This document shows, one piece after another, positions 25,530 through 34,752 of a stretch of 64,000 bases of DNA. This stretch comes from Ilumatobacteraceae bacterium (GTDB lineage: Bacteria; Actinomycetota; Acidimicrobiia; Acidimicrobiales; Ilumatobacteraceae), in assembly GCA_033344875.1 (NCBI GenBank), contig JAWPMO010000001.1:3001595-3065594 (forward strand). Direction: 5' to 3'. The first letter of the stretch is position 1; every line of letters begins with the position of its first letter. The position numbers and the translations under genes were made by a program. The notes under the pieces are model-generated. The model had not been told where the DNA came from. It ran no database searches and was given only the letters and a program-made list of their open reading frames with translations.

Positions 25530-25587
25530 GCGACGAGTTTGCCCGCGGCTGTGTCCGGTGTCACAACCGGAGCGGACGCCGGTCGGA

Positions 25588-26160
25588 TCACGCCTGATGG
25601 CCCGGAGCGACCGCGCGCAACACCAGTTCGACGATCTCGTCGATCTCGCCCGGCCGGAACCCCGACCGATCGTGCATGACGCGAGCGATCATCGGACCCT
25701 CGAGCAGCGCCGACACCGTCTCGATGTCGATGGTGGGATCGATCAGGCCGGCGGCGATGCCGCGCTGGATCACGAGCCGGAGCGGCGCCTTGCGCTCGGC
25801 GATGTGCCGCAGCCGCAGCCGGTTGAACTCGTCGTCGGTGGCCGCTCGCAGCATCACCGCCGTCATGATCTGCCGCAGGTCGGGCCGGGTGCCGACCTCG
25901 GCGAACATGCGCATGAGTTCCACGAGGTCGGAGCGGACATCACCGGTGTCGATGTCGGGCACGTCGCCGACGATCTCGGAGAGCGCGGCGAGCAGCAACT
26001 CGTCCGACGACGGGAAGTGGCGGTAGATCGTGGTCTTGGCGACACCGGACGCCGCCGCCACCGCCTCGACGGTGAACGCCTCCAGTCCGCGGTCGCGCAC
26101 GAGGTCCTGCGTGGCACGCAGCATCTTGGCCCGCGCGGCGGAACTGAGTCGTCCGGACAT
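25588..26160 (-). CDS. TetR-family regulator of the MMPL exporter
   Basis: 190 residues. The HTH is at about 30-52 (FTVEAVAAASGVAKTTIYRHFPSSDELL), followed by a helical effector domain. It diverges from an MMPL transporter with 177 bp between. That gap contains two copies of the same inverted repeat, one directly upstream of this ATG, so autorepression and repression of the exporter are likely. The long open frame continuing above this start is antisense to the transporter and not coding. The ATG at 26160 gives the normal TetR N-terminus. Confidence 0.85.
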   Translation of the reverse strand: MSGRLSSAARAKMLRATQDLVRDRGLEAFTVEAVAAASGVAKTTIYRHFPSSDELLLAALSEIVGDVPDIDTGDVRSDLVELMRMFAEVGTRPDLRQIMTAVMLRAATDDEFNRLRLRHIAERKAPLRLVIQRGIAAGLIDPTIDIETVSALLEGPMIARVMHDRSGFRPGEIDEIVELVLRAVAPGHQA

Positions 26161-26163
26161 ATT

Positions 26164-26179
26164 GCTACGCGACCGTAGC
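26164..26179. promoter_or_regulatory. TetR operator candidate, perfect copy
   Basis: GCTACG-CGAC-CGTAGC: perfect 6-bp inverted repeat with a 4-bp spacer, 3 bp upstream of the tetR ATG. A related copy lies at 26251-26266. Confidence 0.6.
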
Positions 26180-26250
26180 GACAGGAGCGCACGCTGCCAC
26201 CATCGAGCAGGCAAATAATCCCGCAGCGTCTGTGACATGTGCAACATTCC

Positions 26251-26266
26251 GCTACGAAACCGTTGC
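26251..26266. promoter_or_regulatory. TetR operator candidate, second copy
   Basis: GCTACG-AAAC-CGTTGC, one mismatch in the arms and the same 4-bp spacing as the copy at 26164-26179. It lies 71 bp before the MMPL start, where it could cover that gene's promoter. Confidence 0.55.
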
Positions 26267-26337
26267 GGCAACCCCCTTCGACCAGATAGACAAGCCGGGC
26301 TGCGATCCGTGTCGCACTCGATCCTGAGGAGAGCCCG

Positions 26338-28719
26338 ATGTACCAAACCCTCGCCCGGTGGTGCTACCACCACCGCTGGACCGTCATCGGCGTCTGGATC
26401 GCATTGATCGTCGGGCTGAACGCCGCCGGCGGCATCGTCGGCGCCGCCTTCGACGCCGAGTTCACCTCGACCGGCTCGGAGAGCAACACCGGGTTCGAAG
26501 TGCTCGAGGAGTACTTCCCCGGCGCCGGAAGCGCCTTCGGTGGCCAGATCGTCTTCCAGAGCGATGCGGGCATCGACGACCCGGAGATCCAAGCGGCGAT
26601 GACCACACTGTTCGGAGAGGTCGCCGAGATCGAGGGCGTCACGCTCGTCAGCCCGTACACCCCGTTCGGCGCCGAGCAGATCAACGACGACGGCACCATC
26701 GCGTTCGCGCAGGTCAACCTGGCGAACGACATCAACGAATCGGAGTCGGTCGTCATCGGTCAGACGATCGACGAGGCGATCCCCGAGATCGACGGCCTCC
26801 GCGTCGAACTCGGCGGAGCCGCGCTCGGCGAGTTCGAGCCGCCGGAGTCCGAGCTGATCGGTCTCGCGTTCGCCATCGTCGTGCTGGTCCTGTCGTTCGG
26901 TTCGGTGCTCGCGATGGGCCTGCCGATCGGCATCGCCATCGCCGGTGTCGGCGCCGGCGGCTTCGGCCTCGTGTCGCTCCTCACCCACGCGTTCCAGATC
27001 CCCGAGTTCGCACCGCTGATCGGCATCATGATCGGACTCGGCGTCGGCATCGACTACGCGCTGTTCATCATCACCAGGTACCGCGAGTTGACGAGAGCGG
27101 GCGCGACACCGGAGCAGGCGACCGTCGGGGCGATGGACACCGCCGGTCGTGCGGTCGTGTTCGCCGGCATCACCGTCGTGGTGTCGCTGCTCGGCATGTT
27201 GCTGATCGGACTGCCGTTCATCGCCGGGTTGGGCATCGCCGCCGCGGCGACGGTGGCCGTCACCCTGCTCGCGTCGATCACGCTGCTGCCGGCGCTCCTC
27301 GCACTGGCCCACGACCGACTCGAAGTGACCCGCTGGCGCGGTCTGATCATGGCCGGATTCGCCTCGATCGCACTGCTCGGCCTGGGTCTCAGCCTCCCGG
27401 TGCTCGCACTGTTCGGTGGCGTGCTGTTCGTCGGCACGCTGCTCGCGAGCTTCGGCTTCGCCCCGCTTCGGGGCATCGTGCCGGCCAGGACCCAGAAGCC
27501 GATCCGCGAGACCTGGGCGTACCGGTGGAGCCATCTCATCCAGAACCGTCCCTGGACGTTCCTGCTCGTCGGCACCGGCGTCCTGCTCCTGCTGGCCGCG
27601 CCGGTGCTCGGCCTCCGTCTCGGGTTCTCCGACGAAGGCAACTTCCCCGAGGAGACCACCACCCGGCAGGCGTACGACCTGGTCGCCGAAGGGTTCGGTC
27701 CCGGCTTCAACGGTCCGTTCCTGCTCGCGGCCGAGATCGACGGTCCCGACGACGTTCCCACCGTGCAACAGCTGGCGGCCGCGATCTCCGCCGACCCGGG
27801 CGTGCAGAGCGTCTCCGAGCCGTTCCCGAACAACGCCGACCCGGCGACCGGTGAGGTCGACCTCACCGCCACCGAGGCGTTCGTCGTGCGCATCGTCCCC
27901 ACCACCTCGCCGCAGGACGAGGTGACCGAACAGACCGTCTCGCGACTGCGCGACGACGTGATCGCACCGATCGTCGCCGACACCGGCGTCGCAGCCAGCC
28001 TCACCGGAGCGGTGCCGGCCAACATCGACTTCTCCGACTATCTCGCCGGCCGCATCCTGATCTTCTTCGGGGCCGTACTCGCCGTGTCGTTCTTCCTGCT
28101 GATGATGGTGTTCCGGTCGTTGCTCGTGCCGCTCAAGGCCGTGATCGTGAACGTCCTGTCGATCGCCGCGTCGTACGGCGTGGTCGTCGCGATCTTCCAG
28201 TGGGGCTGGCTCGGCGGGTTGACCGGCATCGAGCCGGCGCCGATCGAACCGTTCGTGCCGATGATGCTGTTCGCGATCGTGTTCGGTCTGTCGATGGACT
28301 ACGAGGTCTTCCTGCTGTCGCGGGTCAAGGAGGAGTACGACCGCACCGGTGACGCCAAGAACTCCGTCGCCGACGGACTCGCCGCCACGGCCCGGGTCAT
28401 CACCGCCGCCGCCGCGATCATGGTCGTCGTGTTCGGTGCATTCCTGCTCGAGGACAACCGGATCATCAAGCTCTTCGGCACCGGTCTCGCGCTCGCCGTG
28501 TTCCTCGACGCCACGCTCGTGCGCATGCTGCTCGTACCGGCCACGATGGAGCTGCTCGGTAGCCGCAACTGGTGGTTCCCGAAGTGGCTCGACCGGATCG
28601 TCCCGACGCTCAACGTCGAGGGGCACGAACTCGAGAAGATGCACGCCAACCTCGGTGCGGGCGTCGACCCCACATCGAGCACCGACCCCGAGACGGAGCC
28701 CGTCACCGTCGACGTGTAG
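26338..28719 (+). CDS. MMPL/RND-family transporter
   Basis: 793 residues with the duplicated 6-helix RND plan. There is an N-terminal helix, a large extracytoplasmic loop (about 40-170), five helices, a soluble linker, then the second helix-loop-helices repeat. The sequences GLGVGIDYALFIITRYREL and FGLSMDYEVFLLSRVKEEY carry the paired Asp-Tyr proton-relay motif of MMPL/HpnN proteins. Such proteins export lipids or hydrophobic compounds. A strong ribosome site (GAGGAGAG) precedes the ATG. The divergent TetR gene and its operators point to inducible efflux. Confidence 0.92.
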   Translation: MYQTLARWCYHHRWTVIGVWIALIVGLNAAGGIVGAAFDAEFTSTGSESNTGFEVLEEYFPGAGSAFGGQIVFQSDAGIDDPEIQAAMTTLFGEVAEIEGVTLVSPYTPFGAEQINDDGTIAFAQVNLANDINESESVVIGQTIDEAIPEIDGLRVELGGAALGEFEPPESELIGLAFAIVVLVLSFGSVLAMGLPIGIAIAGVGAGGFGLVSLLTHAFQIPEFAPLIGIMIGLGVGIDYALFIITRYRELTRAGATPEQATVGAMDTAGRAVVFAGITVVVSLLGMLLIGLPFIAGLGIAAAATVAVTLLASITLLPALLALAHDRLEVTRWRGLIMAGFASIALLGLGLSLPVLALFGGVLFVGTLLASFGFAPLRGIVPARTQKPIRETWAYRWSHLIQNRPWTFLLVGTGVLLLLAAPVLGLRLGFSDEGNFPEETTTRQAYDLVAEGFGPGFNGPFLLAAEIDGPDDVPTVQQLAAAISADPGVQSVSEPFPNNADPATGEVDLTATEAFVVRIVPTTSPQDEVTEQTVSRLRDDVIAPIVADTGVAASLTGAVPANIDFSDYLAGRILIFFGAVLAVSFFLLMMVFRSLLVPLKAVIVNVLSIAASYGVVVAIFQWGWLGGLTGIEPAPIEPFVPMMLFAIVFGLSMDYEVFLLSRVKEEYDRTGDAKNSVADGLAATARVITAAAAIMVVVFGAFLLEDNRIIKLFGTGLALAVFLDATLVRMLLVPATMELLGSRNWWFPKWLDRIVPTLNVEGHELEKMHANLGAGVDPTSSTDPETEPVTVDV

Positions 28720-28749
28720 GCGGGCGCTTCGAGCTCGCCGCCCTCGCGG

Positions 28750-29202
28750 TCAGGACTCGTCGTCGGCCGGGTCGACCAGACCGGTGACGTCACGGATCGC
28801 GGCGATCTGATCGTCGTCGAGTCGGCCGGCGAACCGTGCCTGCACCGACCGCCGGTACGTCACGCTCATCTCGCGCCACAGGGTGCGACCCCGCGGGGTG
28901 AGCTCGATGTCGACGGCGCGGTGATCGTCGGGGTCGACCTGACGGTGGCGGGCGATCCAGCCCTCCTCCTCGAGGCGGTCGAACCGACGGCTGAGGCTGG
29001 ACGCCGGGATCCTCATCCGGTTCGCGACGTCCTGCGGTCGAGCCCGACCGTCGAGTTGCCGCAGTGCGGCCAGGACGTCGAACCAACCGAGCGGAACGGC
29101 CCACTCGAGGCGCAGGTCCTCGTCGATCCCGCGTGTGATGTCGGTGACGACCGACTGGAGTTCACGCCACGTCTCGAGCCGAGTGGTGTCGAGGCGCGGC
29201 AT
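28750..29202 (-). CDS. MarR-family regulator
   Basis: 150 residues with a winged-helix core. DVANRMRIPASSLSRRFDRLEEEGWIARHRQVDPDDHRAVDIELTPRG carries the recognition helix and the wing with its conserved D-R. The start lies 4 bp after the aminotransferase stop on the same strand, so both are one transcription unit and the regulator may act on it. The effector is unknown; MarR ligands are often aromatic acids. Confidence 0.88.
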   Translation of the reverse strand: MPRLDTTRLETWRELQSVVTDITRGIDEDLRLEWAVPLGWFDVLAALRQLDGRARPQDVANRMRIPASSLSRRFDRLEEEGWIARHRQVDPDDHRAVDIELTPRGRTLWREMSVTYRRSVQARFAGRLDDDQIAAIRDVTGLVDPADDES

Positions 29203-29206
29203 CGCG

Positions 29207-30436
29207 TCAGACGGTGGCCTTCAGCGCGTTGGAGAACGCGCCGACCGCCTCGTCGATCTCGGCAGCGGTCACGACCAGCGGTGGCATCCAGCGCACGATG
29301 TTGCCGTCGGTGCCGGCGCTCATCAGGATCACTCGACCTTCACGACGGCAGTGCTCGAGCACCGCCGGCACGACGGAGGCGTCTTCGAAGCTCGAACCCA
29401 CCATCAGGCCGGGTCCGCGCACCTGACGTAGGATCGGGTAGTGCTCCTTGAGCTCGCTGAGCGCGTCGCGCAGCTGGGTGCCGCGGGTGCGGACGTTGTC
29501 GAGGAAGCCGGGTTCGCTCATGACCTCGATCGTGGCGAGCGCGGCCGCACAACCGATCGGGTTGCCGCCGTACGTGCCGCCGTGGCTGCCCGTCGGCCAC
29601 TGGTCGTCGAGTTCGCGTCGGGTGCCCAGCGCCGCGAACGGGAACCCGCTCGCGATGCCCTTGGCCATGCAGACGATGTCGGGCTCGATGTCGAACTGGT
29701 CGACGGCGAACCAGTTGCCGGTACGACCGAAGCCGCTCTGCACCTCGTCGGCGATGAACATGATGCCGTGCTCGCGGCACCGCTCGACGATGCCCTCGAT
29801 GAAGGCCCGGGGAGCGGGGACGTACCCACCCTCGCCGAGTACCGGTTCGAGGATGACCGCCGCGGTCTCACCCGGTGCGGTCTGCTGCTGGAGGAGCCGG
29901 TCGAATCCACGCAGCGACGCGTTGATGGTCGCCTCCTGATCGGAGGCGAGCGGATCCGGGAACGGTGCCACGAACACCCCACCGGGCAGCGGTGCGTGTC
30001 CGGCGCGGTAGACGGTCTTCGACGTGGTCATCGCCATCGACAGATGGGTGCGTCCGTGGAACGAGCCCTGGAAGACGACCACGTTCGGTCGCTTGGTCAC
30101 CTGCTTCGCGAGCTTGACCGCGGCCTCGGTGATCTCCGCGCCCGAGTTCGCGAAGAAGAACGTGTCGATGCCGGCCGGGGTGATCTCGTCGAGCTTCGAT
30201 GCCAGCGGTTCGAGCAGATCGTGGGTGAACACGTTGGCCTGCGCATGCAGGAAGCGCTCGGCCTGGGCCGCGATCGCAGCGGTGACCTTGGGGTGGCAGT
30301 GGCCGGTCGAGTTCACGGCGATGCCCGCCGCGAAATCGAGGTACTCGTGACCGTCCACCGTGGTGACCCGACACCCCCGTCCCGAGGCGACCTCGAGGTC
30401 GGTGACCTTGAACCACACGTTCGACAAGTGCGACAT
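29207..30436 (-). CDS. gabT: class-III aminotransferase, 4-aminobutyrate/omega-amino acid type
   Basis: 409 residues, fold-type I PLP enzyme. FFANSGAEITEAAVKLAKQ (phosphate-binding region), FIADEVQSGFGRTG (PLP Asp) and the lysine in CMAKGIASGFP (K259) are all present. These match GABA/ornithine-type aminotransferases that move an omega-amino group to 2-oxoglutarate. It could serve GABA, beta-alanine or polyamine-derived omega-amino acids made by the other clusters here. That link is inferred; no succinate-semialdehyde dehydrogenase is adjacent. It leads an operon with the MarR gene. Confidence 0.82.
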   Translation of the reverse strand: MSHLSNVWFKVTDLEVASGRGCRVTTVDGHEYLDFAAGIAVNSTGHCHPKVTAAIAAQAERFLHAQANVFTHDLLEPLASKLDEITPAGIDTFFFANSGAEITEAAVKLAKQVTKRPNVVVFQGSFHGRTHLSMAMTTSKTVYRAGHAPLPGGVFVAPFPDPLASDQEATINASLRGFDRLLQQQTAPGETAAVILEPVLGEGGYVPAPRAFIEGIVERCREHGIMFIADEVQSGFGRTGNWFAVDQFDIEPDIVCMAKGIASGFPFAALGTRRELDDQWPTGSHGGTYGGNPIGCAAALATIEVMSEPGFLDNVRTRGTQLRDALSELKEHYPILRQVRGPGLMVGSSFEDASVVPAVLEHCRREGRVILMSAGTDGNIVRWMPPLVVTAAEIDEAVGAFSNALKATV

Positions 30437-30483
30437 TCCTGCAGCCTACGACGCGCGAGCGGACCCCGAACGCGCCCGGCAGC

Positions 30484-31689
30484 TCAGGGCGCTGCGGTGG
30501 CGATCTCGACCGCTTCGGCGAAGTCGATGCGGTCGAGCAGGTGTTTGCGGAACGGCATCACCGCTCGCGGCATGTTGAGGCCCAGGACACCTCGGAGGCG
30601 TCCCGCTCGGCCGTACAGGGCGGCGAACTGACGGTCGTCGACCGAACCGGCGACGACCACCACGTCGTCGTCGGGAGCGGCGCGTCCGAGGAACTGGATG
30701 CGACGGTCGTACTGCTCGCTCCAGAAGAACGGCACCGGTGCGTAGTCGGCCCGGGGCTGCCCGGCCGCCTCGGAGATCAGGTTGGTCGCCGCGTGTGCAC
30801 CCTGTTCGGCAGCGTTGGTCCAGTGTTCGATGCGCATCTCCTCGTCGAACAGCGGGTTGTGCCATCGCACGACGTCACCGGCGCCGTACACGAGCGGGTG
30901 GCCGGCGTTGAGATCGGCGCCACACACGAGCCCGTCACGAATCTGCAGCCCGGACCCCTCGAGCCACCCGGTGGAGGGAGCGACACCGATCCCGACGACG
31001 ACGACGTCGGCCGGTTCGTGCCAGCCGCCGTCGATCAGCACCGCACCGCTCGCGAGATCCTCGACCTGCACGCCACACCTGATCTCGACATCGTGGTCGG
31101 CGTGCACGGCCGCCACCGCCGTGCCCATCTCGGGGCCGAGTGCGCGCATCAGCGGCGCCGGGCCGCCCTCGAGCACGACGACGTCGTTGCCGAGTTGTCT
31201 CGCGGTCGCGGCCACCTCGAGACCGATGAAGCCCGCACCGATCACGACGACACGACGACCGCCGGGCGCCAGTCGCTCCCGGAGGTCGAGTGCGTCGTCG
31301 AGCCCTCGCAACACCGTGGCGTGCGCGTGTGCCTCCTGCCCGGGGAGCCGCCGGGCATTGGCGCCGGTCGCGACGATCAAGCCGTCGAACGTGACCTCGT
31401 CGCCGTCGGCCAGGGACACGACGTTGCGGTCGAGGTCGAGCCCGGTCGCGGCATCGCCGCGGCGCCACGTGACGTCGAGCGTTCCCATGTCGTCGGGCTT
31501 GCGGAGCACGATGCGATCGGGCTCCCACTCGCCGGCGAGGAGCCGTTTGGACAGCGGCGGTCGGTCGTACGGCAGGTGAGACTCGTCACCGATCAACGTG
31601 ACGTTGCCGTCGAACCCGCCGGTACGGAGCGTTTCGACAGCTCGCAGCCCTGCGAGCGACGCCCCCACCACCACGACGTTGCGGATCAT
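30484..31689 (-). CDS. NAD(P)H:ferredoxin/rubredoxin reductase-like FAD oxidoreductase
   Basis: 401 residues. It has an FAD Rossmann motif at the N-terminus (VVVGASLAGLRAVETL) and PYDRPPLSK. A second GAGFIGLEVAATA binds NAD(P)H, and YGAGDV near residue 290 contacts FAD. The C-terminal domain matches the reductase component of Rieske dioxygenases and P450 systems (EHWTNAAEQG). No ferredoxin or oxygenase is adjacent, so the electron partner is elsewhere. The ATG is 39 bp from a divergent thioesterase. Confidence 0.88.
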   Translation of the reverse strand: MIRNVVVVGASLAGLRAVETLRTGGFDGNVTLIGDESHLPYDRPPLSKRLLAGEWEPDRIVLRKPDDMGTLDVTWRRGDAATGLDLDRNVVSLADGDEVTFDGLIVATGANARRLPGQEAHAHATVLRGLDDALDLRERLAPGGRRVVVIGAGFIGLEVAATARQLGNDVVVLEGGPAPLMRALGPEMGTAVAAVHADHDVEIRCGVQVEDLASGAVLIDGGWHEPADVVVVGIGVAPSTGWLEGSGLQIRDGLVCGADLNAGHPLVYGAGDVVRWHNPLFDEEMRIEHWTNAAEQGAHAATNLISEAAGQPRADYAPVPFFWSEQYDRRIQFLGRAAPDDDVVVVAGSVDDRQFAALYGRAGRLRGVLGLNMPRAVMPFRKHLLDRIDFAEAVEIATAAP

Positions 31690-31716
31690 GGTTCGATGGT
31701 TAGCACGTCGTCTCCG

Positions 31717-31722
31717 TAGCGT
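31717..31722 (+). promoter_or_regulatory. candidate leaderless -10 box (TAGCGT)
   Basis: TAGCGT ends 6 bp before the thioesterase ATG, so transcription would start at or next to the initiation codon. The divergent gap is only 39 bp, so both promoters must overlap. Confidence 0.4.
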
Positions 31723-31728
31723 GGCGAC

Positions 31729-32157
31729 ATGACCAGCAAGTTGGACATCGCGGAGATCAACGCGATGATCGTCGATCAGTTCCCCGGCACCGGTAACCGA
31801 TGCATCGAACTCGGTGCCGATTACGCCGTCGCGGCGTACGACGTCACGCCGTCCGACATCCGTCCCGGCGGTTTCGTGTCGGGCCCGACACAGTTCGGGT
31901 TGGCCGACTGTGCGCTGTGGTTCCTCGCCTTCGTCGGCCTCGATCGGATCGAGCCGATGGCCCTCACGTCCGAGCTCTCGATCCGGTTCCTGCGGCCGGC
32001 GGTCGGCGAGCGCATCATCGGCCGTGCCGACCTCGAAACGGTCAGCCGCCGCAGCGTCGTCGGCACGGTGCACATCTGGGTCGACGGCACGCCCCACAAG
32101 ATCACCGCCGTGGCGCAGGGCACCTACGCCGTGCCGCTGCCGCGGAGCTCGTCGTGA
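31729..32157 (+). CDS. PaaI-like hotdog thioesterase
   Basis: 142 residues of hotdog fold. [25 protein letters not shown] forms the central helix with the Asp of the PaaI/4HBT type, and [22 protein letters not shown] forms the strands. It probably hydrolyses an acyl-CoA. The TGA overlaps the GTG of the next gene by four bases, so it is co-translated with the glyoxalase-like protein. Confidence 0.85.
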   Translation: MTSKLDIAEINAMIVDQFPGTGNRCIELGADYAVAAYDVTPSDIRPGGFVSGPTQFGLADCALWFLAFVGLDRIEPMALTSELSIRFLRPAVGERIIGRADLETVSRRSVVGTVHIWVDGTPHKITAVAQGTYAVPLPRSSS

Positions 32158-32579
32158 CCTCGACGCCGCGACCGCGCTTCCATCTCGCGTTCCCGGTGCA
32201 CGACCTCGCGGCCGCCCGCCACTTCTACGGCGATGTGCTCGGGTGTGCCGAGGGCCGGTCCGACGACCACTGGGTCGACTTCGACCTGTACGGCCACCAG
32301 ATCGTGGCCCACCTGTCGGAACGGGCGGGCGAACGCATCGTCAACCCGGTCGACGGCGACGACGTCCCGGTCCCGCACTTCGGGTTGCTGCTCGAACCCG
32401 GGGCGTGGCGCACGCTCGCCGATCGGCTACGGGCGGCGGATGTCGAGTTCGTCATCGAGCCGCACACCCGGTTCGTCGGCGAGCCGGGTGAACAGTCGAC
32501 GATGTTCGTGCTCGACCCGAGCGGCAACGCACTCGAGTTCAAGGCCTTCGAGCACGACGACCAGGTGTTCGCCCGCTGA
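32154..32579 (+). CDS. VOC-family (glyoxalase/bleomycin-resistance) protein
   Basis: 141 residues with two beta-alpha-beta-beta-beta units. [21 protein letters not shown] starts the fold, and [17 protein letters not shown] gives the typical C-terminal metal-binding Glu. The GTG start overlaps the thioesterase stop (GTGA). VOC members include lyases, isomerases and dioxygenases. Coupling to a thioesterase hints at acyl-CoA or aromatic metabolism, but the substrate is not predictable. Confidence 0.85.
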   Translation: MTSTPRPRFHLAFPVHDLAAARHFYGDVLGCAEGRSDDHWVDFDLYGHQIVAHLSERAGERIVNPVDGDDVPVPHFGLLLEPGAWRTLADRLRAADVEFVIEPHTRFVGEPGEQSTMFVLDPSGNALEFKAFEHDDQVFAR

Positions 32580-32608
32580 CGGGGCGGCGCCTGGCACCGA
32601 CGCGTCAG
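32576..32608. terminator. weak inverted repeat between convergent genes
   Basis: CTGACG and CGTCAG (6 bp) flank a 21-nt GC-rich loop with a smaller inner repeat (GGCGCC-T-GGCACC). It covers both stop codons of the VOC and AlkB genes. Confidence 0.3.
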
Positions 32609-33252
32609 ACCGATCGAAAGGTGATGCTGAGTCGGGCGCCGCTCGTGGCGCGCATCTTCGGCACGGTGTGCTCCCATTCGTGCTGACACGCGCCGCCCAT
32701 CACGAACAGGTCGCCGTGACCGAGCGGCCAGGCGAGCGACGCGCCACCACCGCGTGGTCGCAGCTTGAGCGGTCGAGCCGCGCCGACGCTCAGGATCGCG
32801 ATGACCGGGTTGGTGACGACGTGCCGGTGACGGTCGCCGTGCCAGGCAACCGAGTCGGTGCCGTCGCGGTAGAGGTTGAAGCCGATCGAGTCGAACGGTT
32901 CGCCGTAGCGGTCGGCGAGCAGCAGCCGGATCTCGCGCAGGATCGGCATCGGTTCCGGCTGTCCGCTGGCGACGCTCCACCACGCCGACAGCCGGGGTTC
33001 GTCGACGATCTGGTCGTACATGCGGATGCCGGTGCGCTGCCGGAACGGCAGCCCGGCGGTGAGTTCGTCGAACAGTTGGTCGGAGCCGGTCAACCAGCCC
33101 GGGACGTGATCGACCCAGGTGCGACCGTCGAGATCGAGCCGCGTCAGTTCACGGAACGACGGGTCGTACTCTGGATCGAGCGACCCGAACAGCGATCGCT
33201 GCCCGATGATCGGCGAAGGGAACACGTGTTCGATTGTCGCGTACGGCGGCAC
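32605..33252 (-). CDS. alkB: AlkB-like 2-oxoglutarate/Fe(II) dioxygenase
   Basis: 215 residues. Iron ligands are in AWHGDRH (HxD) and QHEWEHTVPK (distal His), and 2-oxoglutarate ligands in NPVIAILSVGAARPLKLR and ARLSITFR. The substrate loop is IGFNLYRDGTDSVAWHGD. It oxidatively removes alkyl groups from N1-A or N3-C of DNA or RNA. The layout is that of the short bacterial AlkB/ALKBH2-like group. It diverges from the rRNA/tRNA methyltransferase gene with only 29 bp between starts. Confidence 0.9.
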   Translation of the reverse strand: MPPYATIEHVFPSPIIGQRSLFGSLDPEYDPSFRELTRLDLDGRTWVDHVPGWLTGSDQLFDELTAGLPFRQRTGIRMYDQIVDEPRLSAWWSVASGQPEPMPILREIRLLLADRYGEPFDSIGFNLYRDGTDSVAWHGDRHRHVVTNPVIAILSVGAARPLKLRPRGGGASLAWPLGHGDLFVMGGACQHEWEHTVPKMRATSGARLSITFRSV

Positions 33253-33281
33253 GGATCACAAGTCACTGGCACACTGGTCGG

Positions 33282-34082
33282 ATGGCCGAGCGGATCGACG
33301 ACGCGACCGATCCCCGGCTCGTCGACTACCGCGAGCTCCGCGACATCTCGGCTCGCCGGGTCATCGAGGGCGACGAGTTCTTCATCGCCGAAGGACCGGT
33401 GGCGATCGAGCGGCTGATCGCGTCGGGGCACCGGATCCGGTCGGTCGTCGTGTCCGAACGCAAGCACGAACGGCTCCGTCATCTCCTCGACCCGCTCGAT
33501 GCGCCCACGTTCGTCGTCGACCGTGACGTCCTGCACGACATCGTCGGTTTCGACCTGCATCGGGGCGCGATCGCCGCGGCCGACCGACGCCCGCTCCCGG
33601 CCCTGTCCGACCTTGCCGACCGGTGTGACCGGCTGGCGGTCCTCGAAGGGTTGAACGATCCCGAGAACCTGGGTGCGATCGCCCGCTCGGCGCGCGCGTT
33701 CGGCATCGACGGGCTGGTCCTCGACCCGACCTGCATCGACCCCTACACCCGCCGGACCGTCCGGGTCAGCATGGGCGAGATCCTCTTCCTGCCGTGCTGT
33801 CGGGTCGACGCCGGCGATTGGCCCGACGTGCTGCCGACGCTGCACCGGGCGGCGTTCGAGTCGTGGGCGCTGACGCCTGCGTCGGGCAGCGTCGACATCT
33901 GGGGCCTCCGGCCGCCAGAGCGGCTCGCGCTCGTCCTCGGCGCCGAGGGGCCGGGGATCACCGAGCGCACGATGGCGACCGCGACACACCGGGTCCGACT
34001 GCCGATCGACCACGACGTCGACTCCCTCAACGTCGGTGCTGCCGCCGCCGTCGCGTTCGCCGTCGCGGCGAGACCTCGATGA
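33282..34082 (+). CDS. TrmH/SpoU-family RNA 2'-O-methyltransferase
   Basis: 266 residues. An N-terminal substrate-binding domain (EGPVAIERLIASG) precedes the knotted SPOUT domain. Its three motifs are LEGLNDPENLGAIARSARAFGID, LALVLGAEGPGI and PIDHDVDSLNVGAAAAVAFA. The family methylates ribose 2'-OH of tRNA or 23S rRNA. A close relative is the tsnR/RlmB type; the site cannot be fixed from sequence. It is followed 10 bp later by a SAM methyltransferase. Confidence 0.88.
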   Translation: MAERIDDATDPRLVDYRELRDISARRVIEGDEFFIAEGPVAIERLIASGHRIRSVVVSERKHERLRHLLDPLDAPTFVVDRDVLHDIVGFDLHRGAIAAADRRPLPALSDLADRCDRLAVLEGLNDPENLGAIARSARAFGIDGLVLDPTCIDPYTRRTVRVSMGEILFLPCCRVDAGDWPDVLPTLHRAAFESWALTPASGSVDIWGLRPPERLALVLGAEGPGITERTMATATHRVRLPIDHDVDSLNVGAAAAVAFAVAARPR

Positions 34083-34092
34083 GGATGGGCCG

Positions 34093-34725
34093 ATGATCAC
34101 GCACCTCCCCGATCATCCGGATGCGACCGAACCCGAACCGTTCGCGGGGCCGAGCCATCCGATGCGGAAACTGACCCGGTCGATCGCGCTCGGCGAGCCG
34201 TGGACCGACGACGATGCCCGCCGCGTGGCGGCGATCTTCGACGGCCTGGCGCCCGAGTGGACCGAGCGGCAGGTCGACCCGGTCAAGGCCGCGGTCGTCG
34301 GTGACGCCCTCGACCGTGGCACACCGCCGCTCGACGGCCGTTGGCTCGAGCTGGGTTCCGGCACGGGCGCCGGCACGCGGCTCCTCCACCAGCGCGGGGT
34401 CGAGCAGGTCTCGGTCGATCTCTCCGCCGGCATGCTCGCCCACGCACCCGACGGACTCGCGCCGAAGGTGCGCGCTGACTCGTCGGCGCTCCCCTTCCCG
34501 GCCGACTCGTTCGACGCGATCCTGATGATCAACATGATCCTGTTCCCCGGTGAGGTCGATCGGGTGCTCCGCCCCGACGGTTCGATCGTCTGGGTCAACA
34601 CCAAGGGCGACCAGACGCCGATCCACCTGCCGCCGGCGGACGTCGAACGCGCACTCCCGGGTAGCTGGCACGGCGTCACAGCTCGAGCGGGTACCGGCCT
34701 GTGGGCGGTGCTCCGTCGGGCGTGA
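34093..34725 (+). CDS. class I SAM-dependent methyltransferase
   Basis: 210 residues. Motif I WLELGSGTGAGTRLL, then VSVDLSAGML and a DSFDAILMINMILFPGEVDRVLRPDG block, fit Methyltransf_11. The start was set at ATG 34093, 10 bp after the TrmH stop. Substrate unknown. The AhpD-like gene follows 27 bp later on the same strand, so the three may be co-transcribed. Confidence 0.78.
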   Translation: MITHLPDHPDATEPEPFAGPSHPMRKLTRSIALGEPWTDDDARRVAAIFDGLAPEWTERQVDPVKAAVVGDALDRGTPPLDGRWLELGSGTGAGTRLLHQRGVEQVSVDLSAGMLAHAPDGLAPKVRADSSALPFPADSFDAILMINMILFPGEVDRVLRPDGSIVWVNTKGDQTPIHLPPADVERALPGSWHGVTARAGTGLWAVLRRA

Positions 34726-34752
34726 CCCCGGCGGGTGCGCGATGCTCGTGCG

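Noticed and set aside
26161-28644. Open frame continuing above the TetR start for over 800 codons
   Set aside because: It is antisense to the MMPL transporter and consists of Asp/Arg/Glu/Gly-rich high-GC shadow sequence without motifs.
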